This document shows positions 1 through 6,215 of a stretch of 37,268 nucleotides of DNA, in pieces. Numbering within the stretch: position 1 is the first letter of the stretch; each line of letters opens with the position of its first letter. The stretch spans positions 1 to 37,268 of the forward strand of contig LDAQ01000112.1 of the NCBI GenBank assembly GCA_001028025.1, in the 5' to 3' direction. The notes beneath the pieces were generated by a model. That model made no database searches. It had not been told where the DNA came from and was given only the letters and a program-made list of their open reading frames with translations. Made by a program: the position numbers and the translations under genes. The DNA is from Faecalicatena fissicatena. Its GTDB lineage: Bacteria; Bacillota; Clostridia; Lachnospirales; Lachnospiraceae.

Positions 1-22
1 TATTTTTCATGCATCGCACGTA

Positions 23-43
23 AGTGACCAAAGTACGGTCACT
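23..43. other. Short hairpin downstream of the AraC-type gene
   Basis: Seven-base arms AGTGACC and GGTCACT flank a 7-nt loop. The hairpin lies about 30 bases beyond the stop codon of the minus-strand regulator, where a terminator would be expected, but no T-tract follows immediately on that strand. It may be a weak terminator or an unrelated palindrome. Confidence 0.3.
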
Positions 44-72
44 AAGTGCTCATAGCTATAAAAAACAGCCAT

Positions 73-969
73 TCATCTTCGTCTGTATTCTTTTGGCGTG
101 CACCCCATTATTTCGTGAAATACCTTTCCAAAGTAGCTGTTAGAGCTGAACCCACAGCTTTCGCTGATCGTGATAATGCTGCTGTCTGTCTGCAGCAGTA
201 ACTTTGCTGCCATCCGGATTCTGTAGTCGTTCAGATAATTCATGGGGGACAATCCGAGCCAGCGGCTGAAGCAGCGGGTACATTCACGTCCGCTGACACT
301 GGCTGCATGAGCGATATCTGTCAATGTAATCTTTTCCGCATAATGTTCCCGGATATACTGTATCATGACTTTAATACGGTTTGCATCTGTTTCGCTGGTA
401 TTTTTATCGTTGCTTCGTATTTCTTTTGTTTCTTCCAGAAGCATACACCAGAATCTGGATAATTCCGTCCGGATTTCAAATTCATATCCAAAAGTTTCTT
501 TTTCGTTTAGTTCCAGTGCGTTTAGAATCTGCTCAATCATATGGAGCCTTCTGTGGCTATCGGGACGAATTACAGCGGCCTGCAGTGTTTTGCATTTCAG
601 AACAGGCAGAAAATAGTTTTGTTCAAAAATACTGTTATACATACCGGATAAAAAATGCATATCAAACAAATGGGCATAGATCTTACAGCCGGAAACTCCA
701 TCTCTGGCCCGCACAGTATGCAGGACATTAGAATTAATAAAAATGGCGTCCCCCTTTTTCAGATGATAAATGTTGTCTGATGTACAGAAATCAACTTCCC
801 CCTCTTTCACATAGTCAATTTCAAATAAAGCATGCCAGTGCCATGGAAAACACTGTCCGATATGGCTGTCCAGATCTGCATACATGCAGACATATGGAAA
901 ATCCTCAGAGTGTGTCGGTACGATTTCTTCACTGTTATCTCCCAGATTCACACCAGATTTAATAATCAC
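73..969 (-). CDS. AraC family transcriptional regulator with cupin sensor domain
   Basis: 298 aa, the usual length for AraC regulators with an N-terminal cupin-like ligand domain. The N-terminal part contains an HWHALFEIDYV stretch typical of the AraC-binding cupin fold (around residues 43-53). The C-terminal ~100 residues carry two helix-turn-helix units and end in the family signature CGFSSNSYFGKVFHEIMGCTP followed by KEYRRR. The start is GTG at 969, chosen because a GGGGGAAG ribosome binding site lies 9 nt upstream and no better in-frame start is near. It is transcribed alone, divergently from the HPr-like gene, with a good promoter at 1067-1095. Proteins of this type usually activate carbohydrate genes on binding a small ligand. 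Neither the ligand nor the target is visible here, and the nearest genes are not an obvious sugar operon. The family call is firm; the specific role is unknown. Confidence 0.92.
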   Translation of the reverse strand: MIIKSGVNLGDNSEEIVPTHSEDFPYVCMYADLDSHIGQCFPWHWHALFEIDYVKEGEVDFCTSDNIYHLKKGDAIFINSNVLHTVRARDGVSGCKIYAHLFDMHFLSGMYNSIFEQNYFLPVLKCKTLQAAVIRPDSHRRLHMIEQILNALELNEKETFGYEFEIRTELSRFWCMLLEETKEIRSNDKNTSETDANRIKVMIQYIREHYAEKITLTDIAHAASVSGRECTRCFSRWLGLSPMNYLNDYRIRMAAKLLLQTDSSIITISESCGFSSNSYFGKVFHEIMGCTPKEYRRR

Positions 970-1361
970 TAAACACTTCCCCCTTTATGTACCTTATTCT
1001 GCAGCTTTGCCACAGATCCGTCCGCAGGGCAGGAGCAGCAGCGTGCCCAGCGATATACTTACTCGAATCATATCGCTTTTCCAGCTTTTTCGCAATCTTA
1101 TATTTATAGAAAACATCCAGATTTTTATATTTATTGTCCATATTTTAAAATATCTGAGTGGATAAAGCTACATTGTATAAAATTATGTATATGAAATCCC
1201 CCGATTTTATTGATATAGAAAAAAATATATTAAAATAGAGACCAAAATAAACCAGTCCATATTATTGCATTTTCATACAGAATCTGGATTTAATCTAAGC
1301 AGCTATTTCCGTATAATAAAGAGAATGAAAGTTAAAAAAGTTTGATAAAGGAGAAGATGCA
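970..1361. other. AT-rich divergent intergenic region
   Basis: This 392-bp gap separates the minus-strand AraC gene from the plus-strand HPr-like gene. It holds the AraC promoter (1067-1095) and a perfect 14-bp palindrome ATATTTTAAAATAT at 1140-1153. A consensus TATAAT at 1312-1317 lies about 45 bp before the HPr-like start, with only a weak -35 (TTTAAT at 1289-1294, 17-bp spacer). Short open frames across it have no ribosome binding site or recognisable product and were left out. Confidence 0.5.
1067..1095 (-). promoter_or_regulatory. Sigma-A-type promoter for the AraC-type regulator
   Basis: Read on the minus strand: TTGCGA (1095-1090), a 17-bp spacer, then TATGAT (1072-1067). The -10 lies about 100 bp upstream of the GTG start, leaving a 5' leader of roughly 90 nt. 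Found by eye; no start-site data. Confidence 0.5.
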
Positions 1362-1607
1362 ATGAAAAAATATAATATATGTCTGAGAAATCTGACTGAT
1401 CTGGAAAAATACGCAGACCTGCTGGAACGGTTTAGTTTCGAAGGTTTCATAAAAGGAGACAGAATGTGTCTGGAAGCCGATGACGTCCTCGAACTATTCC
1501 GATACTGCCCCCTGGAATCAGCACAGCTGTATGTAGATATAAAACCCCAGGAAGAAAGCCTGACAATAGGAGAGTATCTATTACAGACGGGCCTCTTGGT
1601 ATCATAA
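1362..1607 (+). CDS. HPr-like small protein lacking the active-site histidine
   Basis: 81 aa, the length of the PTS phosphocarrier HPr (about 85-90 aa). The pattern fits an HPr fold: a first beta strand (KKYNICLRN), a helix (LTDLEKYADLLERF), a strand pair, then an acidic stretch EADDVLELFRYCPLE placed where HPr has its KSIMGVMSL-type helix, followed by LYVDI. The first-helix position that carries the phosphorylated histidine in true HPr (NGLHARPA) reads RNLTDLEK here, so PTS phosphotransfer is not expected. AAAGGAG lies upstream of the ATG and a TATAAT at 1312. The gene stands alone between two regulatory gaps. The HPr-like assignment rests on length and pattern and could be wrong. If right, the protein is probably a degenerate regulator-type HPr paralogue. 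Confidence 0.6.
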   Translation: MKKYNICLRNLTDLEKYADLLERFSFEGFIKGDRMCLEADDVLELFRYCPLESAQLYVDIKPQEESLTIGEYLLQTGLLVS

Positions 1608-1776
1608 AAAGCAGTGGCTATATCATAACTGCCCGAAGAATTTCATACTGTCAGGATAAAAAAACGCGTAGCCTACAACCATCCGCCTGGCGTCCCCCCT
1701 CCTCCAGTTAACCTTCGTTTAACAAGACCATCTTTACATTCATAGAGTATTTGAGTATACTAAAACTAGTTAGTTG

Positions 1777-1794
1777 ATACTAAGTATTTAGTAT
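1777..1794. promoter_or_regulatory. Operator-like inverted repeat upstream of the methyltransferase
   Basis: ATACTAA (1777-1783), a 4-nt spacer, and TTAGTAT (1788-1794) form a perfect inverted repeat 35 bp before the methyltransferase ATG. A TTGATA hexamer overlaps its left arm (1774-1779), and a related AGTATACTAA half-site lies upstream at 1754-1763. Size and symmetry suit a MarR- or TetR-type dimer, but no such regulator is encoded in the window. Confidence 0.35.
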
Positions 1795-1829
1795 TCAGGA
1801 ATTATATTTAGATAACAGGGAGAAGAACG

Positions 1830-2441
1830 ATGGGATATTATCAGAATGCATGTAAACCGGAAGGTTTAGATGGAAAAATGATGCTTAACAGGATGAACAA
1901 CAGCCATGCTGCAATGGCAGAGTGGGGATTCAATCACATTACAATTCAGGAAGATGATTTGTCGCTGGATATTGGCTGCGGCGGAGGGGCAAATGTCAGA
2001 ACTCTGCTGGAAAAAAGTATTCATGGAAAGGTAAAAGGCATTGATTATTCGGAAGTCAGTGTTGAAGAATCAACGAAGATGAATGCAGACGCAATCAAGG
2101 ACGGACGGTGCCAAATCATACAGGGAGATGTAATGGCACTCCCATTTTCAGATGCCTCCTTTGACGTAATAACTGCATTTGAAACGGTTTATTTTTGGCC
2201 TGACATTTCCAAAGCGTTTGAGCAGGTGTTCAGAGTTCTGAAAGATGGCGGAATCTTTTTGATTTGTAATGAATCCAACGGTGAAGATCCTGAGGGGGAA
2301 AAATGGCTTGATGAGATTGAAGGAATGACGATTTATAATTCGGATCAGTTACGGCTTTTACTACAGCAGGCCGGGTTTTCCAATATTAAGATAGATAAAA
2401 AGGAAAACGGCTGGATCTGTGCAGCCGCAGAGAAAATATGA
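1830..2441 (+). CDS. Class I SAM-dependent methyltransferase
   Basis: 203 aa with a Methyltransf_11/UbiE-like core. SAM-binding motif I reads LDIGCGGGANV (from about residue 46), followed by an acidic strand-2 motif GIDYSE, a QGDVMALPF motif placing an Asp beside the adenine pocket, and the post-I hydrophobic block FDVITAFETVYFWPD. GGGAGAAG lies just before the ATG. The substrate cannot be told; proteins of this size methylate small molecules, quinones or peptides. The stop is followed within 40 bp by the start of the Gfo/Idh oxidoreductase in the same direction, so the two are probably co-transcribed. The upstream inverted repeat suggests local repression. Confidence 0.88.
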   Translation: MGYYQNACKPEGLDGKMMLNRMNNSHAAMAEWGFNHITIQEDDLSLDIGCGGGANVRTLLEKSIHGKVKGIDYSEVSVEESTKMNADAIKDGRCQIIQGDVMALPFSDASFDVITAFETVYFWPDISKAFEQVFRVLKDGGIFLICNESNGEDPEGEKWLDEIEGMTIYNSDQLRLLLQQAGFSNIKIDKKENGWICAAAEKI

Positions 2442-2476
2442 AATGAATGAACAGCAATATGAAGGGGGATTCAAGG

Positions 2477-3457
2477 ATGAAAAATTATAATTGGGCTGCA
2501 CTGGGATGCGGAGATATTGCCGGTCAGCTGGCTCAGGAAATGAGTGGCAAGGGAAGAAACTTATATGGCGCAGCGAACCGTACATATGCAAAAGCGGTAG
2601 AATTTGCAGAAAAATATGGGGTTCACAAGGTATATGATAAGATAGAAGATATATTTGAAGACGAAGATGTAGATATTATTTATATTGCCACTCCCCATAA
2701 TACACACAGTGAATATCTGCGGAAGGCGCTTCGGGCCGGAAAACATGTGCTCTGCGAGAAGTCGATTACTTTAAATGCAGGGGAACTGGAAGAAGCGGTA
2801 AAGCTGGCAGAGGATAATCATGTGGTTCTGGCGGAGGCAATGACAATTTATCATATGCCCATTTATAAGCATCTTAGCGAGATCATAGCCTCCGGCAGAC
2901 TTGGGGATTTAAAATTAATACAGATGAATTTTGGATGTTACAAAGAATATGATATGAGCAACCGTTTCTTCAATCCCAGCCTGGCGGGGGGAGCGATGCT
3001 GGATATTGGAGTCTATGCGCTTTCATTTGTCAGGTGGTTTATGTCATCAAAGCCGGATGAAATTGTATCGCAGGTGAAGTATGCACCTACCAAAGTGGAC
3101 GAACAGGCCAGTATTCTGTTGAAAAACAGGGAAGAGGAAATGGCGGCCGTCATCTTGTCCCTGCATGCCCAGCAGCCGAAACGGGGGATGGTGTCATTCG
3201 ACAGGGGGTATATCGAGATTTATGAATATACCCGAGGCGTAGAAGCAGTCATCACTTTTACAGAAGATGGAACCAAAGAAGTTATAAAAGCAGGCAATAA
3301 AGAAAATGCACTTGTATATGAAGTGGAAGATATGGAAGCAGCGGTTTCAGGAAAAGTTAATGTCATGCATCTGGATTACACGAGAGACGTTATGGATATT
3401 ATGACCAGCATACGTAATCAATGGGGGATGAAGTATCCTGAGGAGGAGCAGGACTAG
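2477..3457 (+). CDS. Gfo/Idh/MocA family NAD(P)-dependent oxidoreductase
   Basis: About 326 aa from the ATG at 2477, preferred over the in-frame ATG at 2447 because GAAGGGGG sits 8 nt before it and the protein then begins directly with the Rossmann strand (NYNWAALGCGDIAG). Family hallmarks are YIATPHNTH, the catalytic-lysine motif region CEKSITLNAGE (E94-K95) and GGAMLDIGVYALSF in the C-terminal half. The usual EKP motif reads EKS, a conservative departure that keeps the lysine. Relatives include dihydrodiol dehydrogenases, 1,5-anhydro-sugar and xylose dehydrogenases. It is probably a sugar or polyol oxidoreductase; the exact substrate is unknown. It lies directly behind the methyltransferase and converges with the zinc dehydrogenase gene. 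Confidence 0.9.
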   Translation: MKNYNWAALGCGDIAGQLAQEMSGKGRNLYGAANRTYAKAVEFAEKYGVHKVYDKIEDIFEDEDVDIIYIATPHNTHSEYLRKALRAGKHVLCEKSITLNAGELEEAVKLAEDNHVVLAEAMTIYHMPIYKHLSEIIASGRLGDLKLIQMNFGCYKEYDMSNRFFNPSLAGGAMLDIGVYALSFVRWFMSSKPDEIVSQVKYAPTKVDEQASILLKNREEEMAAVILSLHAQQPKRGMVSFDRGYIEIYEYTRGVEAVITFTEDGTKEVIKAGNKENALVYEVEDMEAAVSGKVNVMHLDYTRDVMDIMTSIRNQWGMKYPEEEQD

Positions 3458-3573
3458 AGCGGTAATCAGAAAGGCCAAGAGAATAGGCAAAAGGGTGCTG
3501 CAATCAATAATCTGACTGGTTCTGCTGTAAATACTGGCGCTGTCATATCGTTTCATTCCCCTTTTCAGCGCTT

Positions 3574-4599
3574 TTACTTTTCCGGTGAAATGATATATTT
3601 TCCGTTTGTGCGAAGTTCCGGTCTGCTTAATACATCTTCCAGTTTCTCAAGTCCGCATACGTCAAAAACCATGCTGCTGACATCCAATCGTTCGGAATCA
3701 ATCAGATCCAATGCCCTTTTCTGTGTATAAGGATTAATGAAGGATGCCTTCAGCTCTAATTCCTTCTGGAAGATCTGGAATGGCTTTACAGAGATTGCCT
3801 CGTCCGGTTTTGTAAGGCCAAACATCATGACAATTGCTTTGTTTCCAGCAATCTCGATTGCCTGTTCAATCGTAGAAGGACGTCCGACACATTCGATGAC
3901 TGTGTTAACCCATGTCATACCGGCAGCTTCTAAGCGTGATTTTACATCTTCCCGAAGCGGATTAATGCAGACATCGGCACCCAATTTTCTTCCAACTTCT
4001 CTTTTGCTTTCTACAGGTTCGAGTAAGGCTATTTTTGCTGCTCCCGCCAGTTTAGCCAACTGTAACATAAGAAGGCCAATCATTCCTCCGCCAATTACAA
4101 CGACCTGATGACCCGGCTGAATCTCGCACATATCGATTCCGTGCAGACAGCAGGCAACCGGTTCTGTCATGGCGCCCTGTTCAAAAGTGGTGTTTTCCCC
4201 AAGCTTATAAACCTGTCTTTCATTTACCGCACAATATTCTGCAAATCCGCCGTTGACGGTTGTTCCGTATCCAATCATGTGTTCGCAGTAGTGTGCAATC
4301 CCATTTCTGCATGGCTCGCAGGAACCGCAGTAGCAGTTGGGATCAATGCATACTCTGTCCCCAGCTTTGTAATCCGTTACTTCTGCGCCTGTCTCTGTGA
4401 TGACGCCTGAAAATTCATGTCCGAGTATAGTGGGAGGGGTAACTTCTGCGGCGCCTTTGTCACCCTCGTAGATATGTACGTCTGTTCCGCATACGCCGCA
4501 GGCCTTTACCTGAATCAGGACATCTTTTGGACCAACTGCCGGCATCTCATGTTCTTCCACCCGTAAATCATGTTTTCCGTAAAATACTGCACTTTTCAT
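3574..4599 (-). CDS. Zinc-dependent alcohol/polyol dehydrogenase (MDR family)
   Basis: 341 aa, full length for medium-chain dehydrogenases of the threonine/sorbitol dehydrogenase group. The catalytic zinc site is seen in CGVCGTDVHIYEGD and GHEFSG near the N-terminus. The structural zinc lobe carries four cysteines (CYCGSCEPCRNGIAHYC), and the nucleotide-binding fold has VVVIGGGMIGLLM. It should oxidise a secondary alcohol of a polyol, sugar or amino acid with NAD(P). A GGAGG site lies just upstream of its ATG on the minus strand. It diverges from the ROK repressor gene across 273 bp with palindromic half-sites, so the ROK protein is the likely regulator, and the Gfo/Idh enzyme next door may act in the same pathway. 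The exact substrate is not decidable here. Confidence 0.93.
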   Translation of the reverse strand: MKSAVFYGKHDLRVEEHEMPAVGPKDVLIQVKACGVCGTDVHIYEGDKGAAEVTPPTILGHEFSGVITETGAEVTDYKAGDRVCIDPNCYCGSCEPCRNGIAHYCEHMIGYGTTVNGGFAEYCAVNERQVYKLGENTTFEQGAMTEPVACCLHGIDMCEIQPGHQVVVIGGGMIGLLMLQLAKLAGAAKIALLEPVESKREVGRKLGADVCINPLREDVKSRLEAAGMTWVNTVIECVGRPSTIEQAIEIAGNKAIVMMFGLTKPDEAISVKPFQIFQKELELKASFINPYTQKRALDLIDSERLDVSSMVFDVCGLEKLEDVLSRPELRTNGKYIISPEK

Positions 4600-4632
4600 T
4601 TAAATTCCTCCATGTTGAAAGTTTTGATTGTT

Positions 4633-4680
4633 ACTTAAGTTTATATCTAAGTTGTAAGTGGAGTATAAAACTTAAAGTTT
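4633..4680. promoter_or_regulatory. Palindromic operator candidates between the dehydrogenase and ROK genes
   Basis: Two related palindromes lie 28 bp apart (end of the first to start of the second), close to the dehydrogenase start: ACTTAAGT at 4633-4640, extending to TTACTTAAGTTTA, and AAACTTAAAGTTT at 4668-4680 (6-bp arms, 1-nt centre). A TTGACA hexamer sits just beyond at 4691 on the plus strand, and its complement region gives TTGTCA on the minus strand. The repeated CTTAA core beside a divergent repressor gene suggests a ROK operator. This is inferred from position only. Confidence 0.35.
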
Positions 4681-4790
4681 GAAAAAGCTATTGACAAATA
4701 AACCAAGATTTATACTTTATTTCTATGCACATTTCACAATGAGTGAGGGATGCCGTGGTTAAGAGTTTCGTAAAGAAGAGCTTTTCTTAA

Positions 4791-4819
4791 TTGCGTTTTT
4801 ACTTTCACTGTATTAGAAT
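4791..4819 (+). promoter_or_regulatory. Sigma-A-type promoter for the ROK gene
   Basis: TTGCGT (4791-4796), a 17-bp spacer, then TAGAAT (4814-4819), about 54 bp before the ROK ATG. Found by eye. Confidence 0.5.
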
Positions 4820-4872
4820 AAAACCAGAACTTACTTTTATGATCTACACATAACTTTTATAAGGAGTTTCAT

Positions 4873-6009
4873 ATGAATGAGAAAGGTGTAACCACTATTA
4901 CATTAAAAAAAATAAATAAGTCAAAGGTCTACCATTATATTTATAAGCAAAGGATTACCGCCAAGCTGCAGATTGTCCGGGATCTGCAGATGGGGCTGTC
5001 CACGGTCAGCCAGAATCTGAATGTTTTGGAACAGGAGGGGCTGATTGAAAGAAAAGGATTTTTTGATTCGACCGGGGGAAGGAAGGCACAGGCGATACAG
5101 ATTGTTGCTGATGCAAAAATTTCCATAGGAGCAGGGATTTTGAAAAATATGTTTCATATTGCTTCTGTAAACTTATATGGAGAAGCAGTAAATATGGAAA
5201 CTTTTAATGTACCTTACAGCAGTGATCCGGGATATTATGACCAGGTTACAGATAAGATTGAACAGTTTATCTCGGAGAATCATTATACAAAAGATCGGAT
5301 TCTGGGTATTTCCATTGCAACCCAGGGGATTATATCTACGGATGGCGCTACTGTAACTTATGGCGCAATCATGGATAATTCAGATATGAAACTTACTGAT
5401 TTTTCTTCCCGCCTGTCATATCCGTGCCGTTTGGAACATGATTCTAAGGCCGCCGCTTTTCTGGAATTATGGAATCATAATGAATTTGATAATGCGATGG
5501 TGTTTCTTCTGAACAGGAATCTGGGAGGGGCCGTTATAACGAACCATTGCGTTCAGAAGGGAATGTCTATGCACAGCGGCGCCATCGAACATATGTGTAT
5601 TGATCCGGATGGACCCCTGTGCTACTGTGGAAACAGAGGATGCCTGGAGACTTATTGCTCGGTAAATGCACTGGAAGCCGCCGCAGGGATGCCTGTGAAA
5701 GAGTTTTTTACTTTGTTGAGAGAAGATAATGATGGCGGTATGCAGCAAATTTGGGAAGGCTATCTGCAGTATTTGGCTTTTGCCATAAGAAATTTGAATC
5801 TGGTTATCGACGGCCCTATTATTATAAGTGGATATCTGGCGCCTTATTTCACGGAGGAGGATCTCGAATATTTACTGGAGCGCATTAATAGTTCTACTCC
5901 CTTTAAACTTGAAAGAAGGCATTTGATCGTAGGAATGCAAGGACAGTATACACCGGCAGGCGGGTCAGCATTGTATTATGTTGAGCAGTTCATGGAATCA
6001 ATATCCTGA
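4873..6009 (+). CDS. ROK family transcriptional repressor
   Basis: 378 aa, typical of XylR/NagC-type ROK repressors. Residues ~10-70 form a winged helix (MGLSTVSQNLNVLEQEGLIE). The rest is a sugar-kinase-like fold with the ROK zinc motif: H240 and CYCGNRGCLE with C250, C252 and C257. The N-terminal phosphate loop of kinases (DxGGT) is absent; the equivalent region reads IGAGILKNMFHI, so this is a sugar-sensing repressor and not a kinase. AAGGAG lies 6 nt upstream of the ATG. It is divergent from the zinc dehydrogenase gene, the arrangement expected of a local repressor released by the pathway sugar. The ligand is unknown. Confidence 0.92.
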   Translation: MNEKGVTTITLKKINKSKVYHYIYKQRITAKLQIVRDLQMGLSTVSQNLNVLEQEGLIERKGFFDSTGGRKAQAIQIVADAKISIGAGILKNMFHIASVNLYGEAVNMETFNVPYSSDPGYYDQVTDKIEQFISENHYTKDRILGISIATQGIISTDGATVTYGAIMDNSDMKLTDFSSRLSYPCRLEHDSKAAAFLELWNHNEFDNAMVFLLNRNLGGAVITNHCVQKGMSMHSGAIEHMCIDPDGPLCYCGNRGCLETYCSVNALEAAAGMPVKEFFTLLREDNDGGMQQIWEGYLQYLAFAIRNLNLVIDGPIIISGYLAPYFTEEDLEYLLERINSSTPFKLERRHLIVGMQGQYTPAGGSALYYVEQFMESIS

Positions 6010-6123
6010 CAGGAAATAAACGGTCAGATCATTCTTGGGGGGATTTTAAGTTTTAGTCTGCCCCTGCCCGTGGTCATGATTTCTGCATGTATTTAATACT
6101 ATTTTAACAGTTTGCTAAAAAAA

Positions 6124-6150
6124 TTAGCACTCATCTATTGACAGTGCTAA
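6124..6150. promoter_or_regulatory. CIRCE element (HrcA operator)
   Basis: TTAGCACTC, 9-nt spacer, CAGTGCTAA. This matches the known CIRCE consensus TTAGCACTC-N9-GAGTGCTAA with a single mismatch, in the first base of the right arm. It overlaps the -35 box of the clpB promoter, so HrcA binding would block RNA polymerase. It implies heat-shock induction of clpB and of the coupled dinB gene. Confidence 0.93.
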
Positions 6151-6166
6151 TAACGAGTGGTATTGT
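6138..6166 (+). promoter_or_regulatory. Promoter of clpB
   Basis: A perfect TTGACA (6138-6143) lies within the CIRCE element, with a 17-bp spacer and TATTGT (6161-6166). The start codon follows about 50 bp later behind a near-perfect AAAGGAGGT. Confidence 0.7.
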
Positions 6167-6215
6167 TATAGTGTTAATAGAACAATGACATTGAAATGAC
6201 AAAGGAGGTCTTTCT

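Noticed and set aside
959..1141. 60-aa minus-strand frame upstream of the AraC gene
   Set aside because: It spans the predicted AraC promoter and leader, has no ribosome site or similarity, and overlaps the regulator start.
3458..3573. Terminator between the convergent oxidoreductase and dehydrogenase genes
   Set aside because: A bidirectional terminator would be expected, but no stem-loop with flanking A/T tracts was found by eye.
4691..4716. TTGACA with TATACT as a promoter for the ROK gene
   Set aside because: The spacer is only 14 bp and the site is far from the start. The TTGCGT/TAGAAT pair at 4791-4819 fits better.
6010..6123. Terminator after the ROK gene
   Set aside because: The sequence has G-rich and C-rich blocks, but no stem with a following T-tract could be paired convincingly.
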